The position numbers and the translations under genes were made by a program. The notes under the pieces were generated by a model that did not search any database, was not told the DNA's origin, and saw nothing but the letters and a program-made list of their open reading frames with translations. From assembly GCF_016775155.1 (NCBI RefSeq), contig NZ_JAEUGD010000068.1:45158-109157 (forward strand): a DNA stretch of 64,000 nucleotides, read 5' to 3'. The DNA comes from Fulvivirga marina. GTDB lineage: Bacteria > Bacteroidota > Bacteroidia > Cytophagales > Cyclobacteriaceae. Of the stretch, positions 19,965 through 29,152 are shown one piece after another (within the stretch, counting starts at the first letter, position 1; the number at the start of each line of letters is the position of its first letter).

Positions 19965-21053
19965 TTAAAAAATCCTTGAAAAAAAACCTTTAACAGAAGC
20001 CTTTTTTATTTTTCTTGCTTTATAAAGTGGCTTCACAAAGCCCACTGAAAATGAAAAATTATTCAACCGTTTATCATCATCAACAAAACCATATTTATAC
20101 AGAAGTGCAGAATTTGAATACTGTTCATCTTCAGTGATAATATTTGACAAACCCGCTGTATACCTCAGGTCCACAACAAGGTAGTTATACCCAAACCTGT
20201 AGTTAACCCCAGCTCCAAAATGGGCAAATTTGTTAATTTTTTTTCGTATTGGTTTTAAATCTACTTCGGGCCCCGTTACAGGGATTTCCGTCAGATCTTC
20301 CTCATCAGAGCCAACCCTATCAATCAACTTTACTGTCCCCTTTGCGCTTAATAGATAGTTCAACCCTACGCCTGCATATACATAAGGTCTTATTTTAACA
20401 AAATCCCATCTATATTTTAAGAAAAGAGGAATATCAATACCTGTCCGATTTTCCTGAAAGGTTTGGTTATCTGAATTAAACAGAATATTGCTATAGGTAT
20501 AATTCCTTTGAAAAAAGTTAAGTTCAAGGCCAAGGCTAATATTGTCATTTGCATTTATTTCGCCTCCAGCTCCAAACTGAAATCCTAATTTCCCTTTATA
20601 TTTCTCAGCACTCGTAGAGGTATTATCTACACCATAGTTGTGTATTACATCCACCGTACTCAGGTTAGAGCCTATTTTAGCATACAACACAAATATTGGG
20701 GTAGTTTTAAATTTCCTGCTTAAATAAACTACATCTATAGGGTCTCTTTCCGGGTCTATAATATACTCAGGGTCCTGTTTAAGCAGCTTAAGGTAGCTAT
20801 CCTCTGCACTGATGGGATCATCAATAAAAAGATAGGTCCTTGTCAACAGCCAGTAGGCTTCTATTCTTTGATCTTTATTAAAACCGTTATCCAAACATGG
20901 CTTTAAAATAGAAGGTATCTCATATAGGTGACCTGCATTAAAACTTTCTCTTGCAATATTTAATGTTTCTCCACAAGACTGACTATAAGCTAACTGCCCT
21001 ATGCTTATAAATGTATAAAACAAGAATGTTGTAAATAAAACCCTCCCAAACAT
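19965..21053 (-). CDS. Outer-membrane barrel protein with N-terminal helical domain (PorT-like barrel)
   Basis: This 362-aa protein has a signal peptide (cleavage near LAYSQ-S). A helical segment follows (about 27-120) that resembles one or two TPRs, including YWLLTRTYLFIDDPISAEDSYLKLL split across helices. Residues about 130-350 form a beta-barrel with strand patterns such as FGAGGEINANDNISLGLEL, ending in SVGFVKPLYKARK. This matches the PorT-like outer-membrane barrel group common in Bacteroidota. It starts 2 bases after the stop of the STAND gene, so the two are coupled. It may link the periplasmic propeller of the STAND protein to the outer membrane, which is inference. Confidence 0.85.
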   Translation of the reverse strand: MFGRVLFTTFLFYTFISIGQLAYSQSCGETLNIARESFNAGHLYEIPSILKPCLDNGFNKDQRIEAYWLLTRTYLFIDDPISAEDSYLKLLKQDPEYIIDPERDPIDVVYLSRKFKTTPIFVLYAKIGSNLSTVDVIHNYGVDNTSTSAEKYKGKLGFQFGAGGEINANDNISLGLELNFFQRNYTYSNILFNSDNQTFQENRTGIDIPLFLKYRWDFVKIRPYVYAGVGLNYLLSAKGTVKLIDRVGSDEEDLTEIPVTGPEVDLKPIRKKINKFAHFGAGVNYRFGYNYLVVDLRYTAGLSNIITEDEQYSNSALLYKYGFVDDDKRLNNFSFSVGFVKPLYKARKIKKASVKGFFSRIF

Positions 21054-21055
21054 AT

Positions 21056-24000
21056 TTAATAGTTATTGAATAAAAGGTTTATACATGTATTGTGAAAGCC
21101 AATATCATTACCAACATAGGTCTTCCATTCATCTTCACTCATATTTCTGGAGAGTTCCTCACACATTTTGCGGGCCATTAATTCCGGTTTGGTCGGCCAG
21201 ATTCTCAAATCTCCATCACCGCATGCTGCAATAAGATAATCAGAATCCGGACTAAAGGCAATATCCCAAACATAGGCATCATTATCTGTCATTTTAATAG
21301 GCAACTCGTCAATCTCGCCTGTCACCCACATTTGAATGGTTTGATCCAGACTGGCTGATGCCAGTAACCTACCGTCATTGCTATACTCCAAGTCACTAAT
21401 TCTTCCTTTTTGACCTGTAAACTCATGATCAATCTTACCTAAAGAAAGGTCCCAAACCCTAACTACTCCTTGCTCATCACCAATCGCCAAAAATTTATTG
21501 TCAGGACTAAATGCTAAAGCATGAACTGGAATCCCTCTCTGATCTATTAATACATTTTCAGACAGGTTAATCATATTAATTAGTATAGTTTTACCACTCA
21601 TTGTACCTCCAGCCATCCACTTACCATTTTTGCTCAGAGCTATTGTTTTGAATTGTTCTACAGTACTTTTTATTAATGTACTTGTCATGGTTGAAACATC
21701 GTTTCTACGCAATTGACGATCTCCACCTGCAGAAATAAAAACTTGCTGTCCGGGCAAAAACTCGATATCGTTTATGTAGCTCCTATGCCCTGCAATCAGT
21801 TTGGGGGGCGAGTCCGTTTTTTGTAGGTCAAACACTTTTAAAGCAGATGAGTCACTTCCATTTACAAGCCATCTATCATCCGAGCTAATGGCTAAAACCC
21901 TGTTTGGGTATGGGTTTGAAGATATAATTCTTGTATTAGAAGGAGCACTTAATGAAGCTGAGACAATTTTACCTTCGGTACCCGTACTATAAAAAGTGTT
22001 ACTTTTGTTCTCAAAAACAACGGACCGAATGGAGTTTCTATGAACTCCGGAGACAGTATTAAATGCCTTTCCTTGTATTTGAGCCATAGCCGAATATAGC
22101 CCATTATAGATATAAGGGTCATAAGTTCTTCCCTCATAATTCTTGTTGAAGGTGTATGCCTGCTGTGCTAATAACCCTTTCAGGTCATTATCTTCAATAC
22201 TTAAAGACTTCACGGCCATTGATTGGGCTACCGATTGAAACAGCAGCTTTTGCGCCCTTGTATAGTTTCGTTCAGCCCGTTGATATTCCTTTTCAGCTTC
22301 ATCTTTAGCTTTTTGTGCAATTAATTTTTCATTGTCGGCAATATTCCGCTGCTCCTGAGCAATCCTCGATTGTTCCTGAGCTAGATTACGCTGCTGTTGA
22401 GCAATAATCAACGCTTGCCTCGCTTTTTCAGCCTGTTCTCGAGCATTTTGTTCTTCACGCTCAGCTCTGGCTCTCTGCTTTTTGGCTTCTGCCTCACTGA
22501 TGTAAGCCTTGTCCCGCTCCTCCTGTGCCTTCAATTTTTGTTCTTCGGCAAATTCCCTCTGCTTATTGGCTTCAATATTTCTAGTTACGGCAAAAACAAA
22601 AAACAGCACTGAAATTACCGTCGCTACTCCTAGAACTATTGCCACTATTTTCGCTCGCTTTAAAAGGCGTCTTTGCAGCATTTCCTGATTCTTTTGCTCA
22701 GCTTCATACGTAATTCTACTGGTGTCAAGAAATACTATAGCCCTTTCAAAAGTCTCATCATACCTCTGAGCCCAAGCTCTTGTAGGACGTTGTTTTTTTT
22801 GCCAGTTGAGCGCCAACTGGAGATCTGGGGGCCTCCATAAGCCAGTACGACCAATCTGATACATTGCTGCGGCTTCGGAAAGACGCCTATACATCTGCGC
22901 CGATTCATACTCTTCATCTACCCACGTTTTCAGCCTGATCCATATCCTCATTAAACTTTCATGGGAAATTTCAATTATAGAATCTGCCTTCAGCTTTACA
23001 TTATGAGGTGGCATTAAAAAAGATCTACCTGGCTGTCTGAACTTATCGACTACTTCAATAACATCATTGTCTGTAACACCAACAAGTTCGGCCACCAAAC
23101 CCAAACGTACCGGCCGTCGCATGCCAAAGCTATCATTTGTCTTTAGTGTCAATGATTTAAACAGAATTTCTGCAATTTCCTTCTCCTGCGTTGATAACTC
23201 GTCATAAGCCTCATTTGCGTGTTGTGATAGAGCCTCTGACATCTTACCCACTGCATTGTAATGCCGGATATCCATAGGCTCCTTTTCTTCCCTACTTCTT
23301 ACCCAATAGTCCCAGGTCCGCATAAGGGCATGCTGCAAAATTGGAAGTTGATCCTGATTTTCCCCCACCTCATTCAACAACCTTTTTACCAGCCTGCCAG
23401 TAATCCGACCTCCTCCAACAGCCACTGGACCTTCTATTGCCATTCTTTTTTGGTCTCGGTTCATTTGGGGTACCAGGTAATTACTTTGATTGATCATCAG
23501 TGTAAGCCCGGGAAATTGTGCACAATCCCCCACATAATCCGAACGCATGGTAATCGCCAGGTAAATCGACGACTTTGCGCTTCTGCATGCTTCAAGAAGT
23601 AAATTAACATAGATCTTAGCCTCCTCAGATGCTCCCTTCCCCTGCTCGCTGCGATAGCGAAAAAGCTCCTCAAACTGATCTATCAATATCAGGGTATTCT
23701 GCCCACTATAATCCTGAAGCTTATCAATGGCTTTAACCAATCCTTCAGAATCACTCTTTAGCAAAGCTGTTACAATTGTTTTATTAAGTTGTTTTTCTTC
23801 TTCTTGCTGATGGTCAAAATCATCGGATTCTTTGAGAATGGAATTAGCTAAATTTTCAATAGGTGAGGTTCCCGGTCTGGACACCAATACTTTCCAGTTT
23901 GGGCCGGCATAAGTCATGAATCCTCCATACAAAACTGGTATCAGTCCACAATACATTAGTGATGATTTACCACTACCTGAATATCCCATAACGGTGATAA

Positions 24001-24187
24001 ATCGATTAGCGGCCAGCTTTATCAGCACTTCATCTACCTGCCCCTCCCGACCAAAGAAAAGGTGGTACTCATCAATACTAAACGGTCTTAACCCTGGAAA
24101 TGGGTTTTTCAACATGATGTTCCCATGATCGTCAAACGCCTCTGACTCACGGTCATGTTCTCCCATTTGTATATCGTAGTTTAGCAT
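21056..24187 (-). CDS. STAND-type ATPase with transmembrane helix, coiled coil and WD40 propeller
   Basis: This 1043-aa protein starts with an nSTAND-like NTPase domain introduced by NPFPGLRPF, with Walker A GYSGSGKSS at 68-76 and Walker B LILIDQFEELF near 166-176. A winged-helix-like region follows, then a single transmembrane helix near 512-535 preceded by KRAK. Next come about 110 residues of heptad-rich coiled coil (about 540-650) and a WD40 propeller (about 730-1010) with blades such as VVRVWDLSLG. A conserved-looking tail contains MCEELSRNMSEDEW. The positive-inside rule puts the ATPase in the cytoplasm and the coiled coil and propeller in the periplasm. It heads the operon with the barrel, lipoprotein and T9SS protein. 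Similar proteins have been annotated as HatR-like or nSTAND1; no function is established. Confidence 0.9.
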   Translation of the reverse strand: MLNYDIQMGEHDRESEAFDDHGNIMLKNPFPGLRPFSIDEYHLFFGREGQVDEVLIKLAANRFITVMGYSGSGKSSLMYCGLIPVLYGGFMTYAGPNWKVLVSRPGTSPIENLANSILKESDDFDHQQEEEKQLNKTIVTALLKSDSEGLVKAIDKLQDYSGQNTLILIDQFEELFRYRSEQGKGASEEAKIYVNLLLEACRSAKSSIYLAITMRSDYVGDCAQFPGLTLMINQSNYLVPQMNRDQKRMAIEGPVAVGGGRITGRLVKRLLNEVGENQDQLPILQHALMRTWDYWVRSREEKEPMDIRHYNAVGKMSEALSQHANEAYDELSTQEKEIAEILFKSLTLKTNDSFGMRRPVRLGLVAELVGVTDNDVIEVVDKFRQPGRSFLMPPHNVKLKADSIIEISHESLMRIWIRLKTWVDEEYESAQMYRRLSEAAAMYQIGRTGLWRPPDLQLALNWQKKQRPTRAWAQRYDETFERAIVFLDTSRITYEAEQKNQEMLQRRLLKRAKIVAIVLGVATVISVLFFVFAVTRNIEANKQREFAEEQKLKAQEERDKAYISEAEAKKQRARAEREEQNAREQAEKARQALIIAQQQRNLAQEQSRIAQEQRNIADNEKLIAQKAKDEAEKEYQRAERNYTRAQKLLFQSVAQSMAVKSLSIEDNDLKGLLAQQAYTFNKNYEGRTYDPYIYNGLYSAMAQIQGKAFNTVSGVHRNSIRSVVFENKSNTFYSTGTEGKIVSASLSAPSNTRIISSNPYPNRVLAISSDDRWLVNGSDSSALKVFDLQKTDSPPKLIAGHRSYINDIEFLPGQQVFISAGGDRQLRRNDVSTMTSTLIKSTVEQFKTIALSKNGKWMAGGTMSGKTILINMINLSENVLIDQRGIPVHALAFSPDNKFLAIGDEQGVVRVWDLSLGKIDHEFTGQKGRISDLEYSNDGRLLASASLDQTIQMWVTGEIDELPIKMTDNDAYVWDIAFSPDSDYLIAACGDGDLRIWPTKPELMARKMCEELSRNMSEDEWKTYVGNDIGFHNTCINLLFNNY

Positions 24188-24244
24188 TATAATGTGCCCA
24201 TATAATAGTCTAAAAAATATGTATCGAAGGCTAACTGAAAATTA

Positions 24245-24252
24245 AAAAGGTA
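24245..24252 (-). promoter_or_regulatory. Candidate -7 box for the STAND operon
   Basis: On the minus strand TACCTTTT matches TAnnTTTG except for the last base. It lies 58 bases before the ATG at 24187, in the only gap large enough for a promoter of the four-gene operon. Confidence 0.35.
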
Positions 24253-24325
24253 TAAAGTACTTAAAATAAAACGTTTGACCATTAAAATACAAAAAAAAAC
24301 ATTTTTTTGCAGTAAAGTACAGCAA

Positions 24326-27300
24326 TTAAACATACTGAACCATTTTATGAGCCAGGCTTATATTATCAGAAAGGAGTTCATAAAAGTCGTCTTTCTTAAC
24401 TTTAAATAGAATGGTTTCCTTAACTGCAACAATCAAATTAGACTTTAAATACCTCGGTGAAGTAATTAACTCACCTATAAATTCTCCTTCTTCGGTTCCT
24501 CCTTTAATAGCTCCATTTTCATATATATTTACAGAGCCTTTGTACACAATGTAAAAGTTGTCATTATAATGCTCATCTACCGAAAGAGACTCCCCTTCAG
24601 TGAGCAGGATTTCTTCAATAATATCAACCACTCCGGAAACAACAAGCCCAAAGACACCATCAAAAACAGCTATCTGCTTTAAGAAGATAACTTTTTCAAA
24701 TTTCATTGTACGCCAATTTTCCCTCTTGTTCAAGGGCTTTAAAATCAGTTCATCAAGATCTTTTCTAACTGGTTCCTTAAGTCTTTTTACATGCTCCATA
24801 TAACCTTCCCGATCTATTTCATGCAAAGCCCACCCCGCCATTTGCCTAAGCATCGGATCAGGGTTAAATAAATTAGCGATCAGATCAAAACTAAACTCAC
24901 CAATTTTCAGCAATCCAATCTGGTAAAGGATACAAGCCTTGGTCCAGCGATTTGTTTGCGAGAAATCACGATTAAGCAAGAATTTAAGTACCAAAGTCGA
25001 GTCTATCCTCTCCCTGGGAAAAAACACCTCCAACTTTTTAGCCTTTTCCTGATAAGAAAGGTCATCCAACACTGGTATAATCCTCTGCTTCAAATCCTCT
25101 GATAAAAAGACATCCAGAAGCTCTATGGCATAAGTTACCCCTTCATTCGTCTTGCTTTCTATATTTTCCTTAACCAGCTGAATGGATTTACTATCATATA
25201 GCATCGACAATAGCATATAAATATGCTCTACATCATATTCTATCTCCTCTTCGAGGGCCTTTTTGATTTCCAGCCCAAAGAAATCAGTACTTATCTCATT
25301 TATTGCTCCTATATTCCAGGCGATGTCTTCAATATCTGATTCTATTGCATATTTTATACGCGGAACCTGAGTTACTCCAGCCTTAAACCCACTGGTACCA
25401 AGAGCTAAAAGCACCTGAGAAACAATAAATTTATCAGGATAATCAATTTTATTCCATAATATCTCCAGGGCCTTTTCCCCTCCAATGCGTCCAATGATTT
25501 TAATAATCTTTATCATCGCAGCCGTGCTTTGACCTGATTTATAAAAGGCACTATCCAACGTAACAAGTGTACCGGCTCCGATAAGAGTTAGAGCATTAGC
25601 TGCCTGTACACTATAAACCGGGTTACTCAAATTTTCTATGAGAGCATTGAGTACCTCATGATTATATTTCTTCTGAGCAGTTTTAATTGCCGCGTTTCTA
25701 ACTTTATTATCAATATCATGTAGCAACTCAATTAAAAACGAAGTACTCTCTTCATCTGTCTTGTTACTTAGAAGTTCGGCTGCATACTGACGATCTTCAC
25801 TACGCTCTGATTTACACAGCTTGCTTAACCTATTTTTGGAAATATCGCCAGATGTAAAAAGATCCATTATGTCATTACCGCTCACCACATTCTTCCCTTT
25901 AGTGTCACTTTCATTATTAAGGTTAATAACATATCGGTCCGAAACAGAAAGTCCTTTTAATTCATTCATCTTTATTTGAGCAAAGTCCCTGATTTCATTA
26001 GAGCCATGGCTCATAAGTACGTTGACGTGTGCAGGCAACATCTGAGGGTCAACTTTCTCTAATAGCTTAAATGAAAATATAACTTTGTTTGTTTGCTCAT
26101 CGCTTAAGGTATTCTGAAGGCGATTCAATAATTTCTCAGAGGGTGTCAAAGGTAATTCCTCAATAGACATCTGCTGATCCTGCAACTTTAGTTTTATCCG
26201 ATTTCTGTATTCGTTATAGAGTTTGCCTATAATTAAAAAGTACCCCACCAGTATAAAAACCAGTGCATAGGAATAATGAATAAGTTCAAAATAAGAAAGT
26301 AGCGAAAGCCCGATAATTACTACTCCGGCAATAAATCTGGAAGCCTCGTTAACCACACCTTCTACCTTTGCCTGAATATCAAAGCGAATACGGTTATCAA
26401 GCGGCATAAAATACAGCTTGAAAGTGGGATTTTCGAGGGAGTCTCTCAACGAGAAGTTAAAGAGCCTGCTTAAAGCTATAAAAAGGAAAAACCATATAAA
26501 GGCTGTTCCGGCACCAATGGTGTAGCCAAACACATTTCCTGCCACAATTGCTCCTATAGTAAACAAAGCTAGTATGACTGGTAATATAAGAAGTGATATT
26601 TTTAAACCATATTCGCCAATGATACGGTCATTGACAAAGGTTTGTAACAACAAACCAAGTATTAGAATAGAACCATTAAAAATGGCCAGGAAATTCCTCA
26701 ACTCACTTTCATCAGGGTACTGCTGAGCCACTACGTTTTGAAAGGAGTACTGCACAAACGTAAATGCCACCATTGAAAAAAGTAGAAAAGTAGATAGAAG
26801 TCTTACATATTTATCCTTGGCCAGATTCCTAAAACCAGTGCCAGTCTGTACCCTTTTACTTGTAGAAATTTCAGCTTTTTTTAGGTCATATTTTAGCGTA
26901 ATAACCGCTAAAAAAAATAGAGAGATTAAAATACTGCCCCCACTAATTAATAAATAATTGGAGGTATCAGGGATAAACGGTTCCAAAAATGGAATGGCAA
27001 ATGAAGTCAGAATTGCGGCGGAAAGTTGACCAATATCAATACCTCCAATAATCCTTTTTGATTGCCTTAGATCAAACATACGTCCAAAAATCCCCCAAAA
27101 GCCCAGAAGTGAAACTGCCAGTATGGGACCTATCATGGCAAACATGAGAAATATCAAATAATCCTGCCACGAAGGATCGGAAATCTTAAAAGTAGCAAAA
27201 ATACATACAGTAAAAAGAAATACACCTATAAGGTTACCCAGAGCGAGCTTAGCAAAAGATATTCGAGTCTGCAGCGCTGCAAAAAGAAAAGTAACAACCA

Positions 27301-27490
27301 CTCCAAGAAAACCGGAGATCATGATTGCCTCTTTCAAATACTCCTCAAGCCGGTTCAAAAACAACGTTTCAGCACTTACCTGGTACGTTGCTAAAAAAAT
27401 TCCCATGAAGAAGCCTTTGCCTAAAAGCAGCAATACTTGTTTCTCTTCCTCAGGCCTTACATTTAAGGCTAAAAATAAGGCTTTCAGCAT
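24326..27490 (-). CDS. Nucleotide-transporter (NTT-like) / HEAT-repeat / cNMP-domain fusion
   Basis: This 1054-aa protein has three parts. Residues about 1-430 hold roughly 12 membrane helices resembling the ATP/ADP translocase-like NTT family or an MFS fold. Residues about 440-900 are helical HEAT-like repeats (for example SVQAANALTLIGAG and QMAGWALHEID). Residues about 930-1054 form a cyclic-nucleotide-binding-like beta-roll with GEFIGEL and a C-terminal helix. The usual arginine that binds the cyclic phosphate (in R-A-A/T) is not seen after GEL, so ligand binding may be lost or changed. Such NTT-HEAT-cNMP fusions are known in free-living bacteria. It is transcribed alone. The downstream A/T hairpin near 24290-24307 could be a weak terminator. 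Confidence 0.85.
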   Translation of the reverse strand: MLKALFLALNVRPEEEKQVLLLLGKGFFMGIFLATYQVSAETLFLNRLEEYLKEAIMISGFLGVVVTFLFAALQTRISFAKLALGNLIGVFLFTVCIFATFKISDPSWQDYLIFLMFAMIGPILAVSLLGFWGIFGRMFDLRQSKRIIGGIDIGQLSAAILTSFAIPFLEPFIPDTSNYLLISGGSILISLFFLAVITLKYDLKKAEISTSKRVQTGTGFRNLAKDKYVRLLSTFLLFSMVAFTFVQYSFQNVVAQQYPDESELRNFLAIFNGSILILGLLLQTFVNDRIIGEYGLKISLLILPVILALFTIGAIVAGNVFGYTIGAGTAFIWFFLFIALSRLFNFSLRDSLENPTFKLYFMPLDNRIRFDIQAKVEGVVNEASRFIAGVVIIGLSLLSYFELIHYSYALVFILVGYFLIIGKLYNEYRNRIKLKLQDQQMSIEELPLTPSEKLLNRLQNTLSDEQTNKVIFSFKLLEKVDPQMLPAHVNVLMSHGSNEIRDFAQIKMNELKGLSVSDRYVINLNNESDTKGKNVVSGNDIMDLFTSGDISKNRLSKLCKSERSEDRQYAAELLSNKTDEESTSFLIELLHDIDNKVRNAAIKTAQKKYNHEVLNALIENLSNPVYSVQAANALTLIGAGTLVTLDSAFYKSGQSTAAMIKIIKIIGRIGGEKALEILWNKIDYPDKFIVSQVLLALGTSGFKAGVTQVPRIKYAIESDIEDIAWNIGAINEISTDFFGLEIKKALEEEIEYDVEHIYMLLSMLYDSKSIQLVKENIESKTNEGVTYAIELLDVFLSEDLKQRIIPVLDDLSYQEKAKKLEVFFPRERIDSTLVLKFLLNRDFSQTNRWTKACILYQIGLLKIGEFSFDLIANLFNPDPMLRQMAGWALHEIDREGYMEHVKRLKEPVRKDLDELILKPLNKRENWRTMKFEKVIFLKQIAVFDGVFGLVVSGVVDIIEEILLTEGESLSVDEHYNDNFYIVYKGSVNIYENGAIKGGTEEGEFIGELITSPRYLKSNLIVAVKETILFKVKKDDFYELLSDNISLAHKMVQYV

Positions 27491-27663
27491 CCTTAAAATT
27501 AAAAAATACTTATTAGGGTCAGTTTATTATGAAAAGTTATACATACACATAGTAAATTACAACTTTTTCTACTCCATTTGACTTTATTTTTTCGAATAAC
27601 TAAAGACAGCTTATCTATTTTAATAAAATAGATAAGCTTGTCTGTTTAAGATTGACCACAACT

Positions 27664-27693
27664 AAAAAAGCAGCCATTTATGCTGCTTTTTTA
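27664..27693 (-). terminator. Rho-independent terminator after the OmpH-like gene
   Basis: The stem AAAAAAGCAGC / GCTGCTTTTTT (27664-27674 with 27682-27692) has a 7-base loop and U-tracts in both directions. It lies 22 bases beyond the stop at 27715. Confidence 0.85.
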
Positions 27694-27714
27694 AGTAGAT
27701 ATATTACATAACCT

Positions 27715-28347
27715 TTATTTTACAGCAGTAGTATCAGTTTCTGATTTAATCTCAGTTCCAACTTCTTTTTCCTTCATGTAAGCTTCATTAAGACCACTTA
27801 TTACCGCATTGGTAATATTCATACTATCTGAAGCATATAACACATCACTTCCCTGGTTATACTTAACCACCATTTGAAGTCCATGGCTTTTGCTATAGTC
27901 ATTTAAGTATGAAGTTATCTTTTCATAAAGCTCCTGATTGATCTTTGACTCCTCTTTGATTAACTCTTGAGAAAGGCTCTCTTGATACATACGCAGGTTT
28001 TGCTGCTTTTTCATCAGGTTTTCCTCAACTGCCTTTGCCTGACCAATGGTAAGACTGTTTACATTCCTTTGATAGTCATTTACTTCTTTCTGAAGTCCTT
28101 GGGCTCGGCTCTTATATTCATCTTCAAGCTTCTGCCCTTTTTCTTGAAGCTTTTCCTGCATTTCTTTAAAGAAATCGTAGCTACTGAGTACCGAATCCGC
28201 GTTGATATAAGCAACCGAATATTCTGCAGACTCTATCATACTAGGTTCTTGTTGAGATTCACTTTTTTCTCCGGAAAAATGTAAATAGAATAAAACACTC
28301 ACCGCCACCAACAATATGATATTTAGTACTAGGGATAAATTTTTCAC
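27715..28347 (-). CDS. OmpH/Skp family periplasmic chaperone-like protein
   Basis: This 210-aa protein starts with GTG at 28347. Its N-terminal hydrophobic helix (LSLVLNIILLVAVSVLFYL) has no obvious cleavage site, so it may be membrane-anchored rather than secreted. It is followed by the OmpH-type beginning VAYINADSVLSSYDFFKE, a long charged coiled coil, and a small C-terminal beta part with MVVKYNQGSDVLYAS. Skp-type trimers hold unfolded outer-membrane proteins in the periplasm. The gene lies 80 bases after the rhomboid copy 2 gene on the same strand and ends at a strong terminator. Confidence 0.88.
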   Translation of the reverse strand: MKNLSLVLNIILLVAVSVLFYLHFSGEKSESQQEPSMIESAEYSVAYINADSVLSSYDFFKEMQEKLQEKGQKLEDEYKSRAQGLQKEVNDYQRNVNSLTIGQAKAVEENLMKKQQNLRMYQESLSQELIKEESKINQELYEKITSYLNDYSKSHGLQMVVKYNQGSDVLYASDSMNITNAVISGLNEAYMKEKEVGTEIKSETDTTAVK

Positions 28348-28427
28348 TTTAATAGTTTTTTAGTTTAAAATGGAGGCAAAGAAAATAAAGATTCCACAGA
28401 ATTGCCAAACAATTTTACAGATGGAAC

Positions 28428-29147
28428 TTATTTATTTTCTTGATGAAGATGATACTTAATAATATAACGTTGTTCTTTAGGAACCTCACTGTCCGGTTCA
28501 ACAGATTTTGGTTTATAATGGTAGGTGTATTGCCCCAATTGGTTAGCTGCAGGCTGATCTTCCTCCTGCTCTTGCTTTACAAGAGCTCCGATTTTATAGT
28601 TTCTGAAATATACAGCGCAGAAAACGCCTGCAATTGCTCCCATAAGGTGAGACTCCCAGGAAATACCTGAATTCTCAGGTATCATGCCTGTCAGAAATGT
28701 ACCTCCATACAGAAAGAGTACTATAAAAGAAATGGCAAGGGTGCTAGAGTCACGCCTGAAGAAACCACTGAAAAGTAAAAAGGTAAGCAGCCCGTAAACC
28801 ACACCACTAGCTCCTATGTGGTAGGCATCGCGCGCCGCAATCCATACCCAAAAACCAGTAATCAGATATATCAACAGCACTACCCAAAGAGCTATCTTAT
28901 CATAAAAGTAAAAGAGACCAACTCCAAGAATAGTTATGGGAAGTGTATTAGAAAGTAAGTGGTAAATGTCTCCATGTATCAAAGGGGCAGTAAAAATACC
29001 AACGGAGCCACTTAATGTTCTGGGTAAAATTCCAAATTGGCCAAAATTATAGCCAAAACTAAACTCTATGATCTTTATTCCCCAGATGAGGGCTACAAAG
29101 GCCAGAGTATAATAGATACTCCTTCGTAATTTGATACCCTCTTGCAT
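28428..29147 (-). CDS. Rhomboid family intramembrane serine protease (copy 2)
   Basis: This 239-aa protein has six hydrophobic segments and a hydrophilic tail of about 50 residues. The catalytic serine is in GASGVVYG and the histidine in SHLMGA, with HLLSN (HxxxN) in the second helix. It is clearly paralogous to copy 1 at 7105: both share the segments FGI.PRTL, PLIH and SWESHL. The tail is rich in E, Q and K and is absent from copy 1, so it may be a regulatory or substrate-binding extension. It lies 5 bases after the 29153 gene and is probably co-transcribed with it. Confidence 0.9.
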   Translation of the reverse strand: MQEGIKLRRSIYYTLAFVALIWGIKIIEFSFGYNFGQFGILPRTLSGSVGIFTAPLIHGDIYHLLSNTLPITILGVGLFYFYDKIALWVVLLIYLITGFWVWIAARDAYHIGASGVVYGLLTFLLFSGFFRRDSSTLAISFIVLFLYGGTFLTGMIPENSGISWESHLMGAIAGVFCAVYFRNYKIGALVKQEQEEDQPAANQLGQYTYHYKPKSVEPDSEVPKEQRYIIKYHLHQENK

Positions 29148-29152
29148 ATAAC

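Noticed and set aside
21056..24187. STAND ATPase as an antiphage defence gene
   Set aside because: It has a membrane helix and WD40 propeller and shares an operon with outer-membrane and secreted proteins. No effector domain such as a nuclease, TIR or protease was seen.
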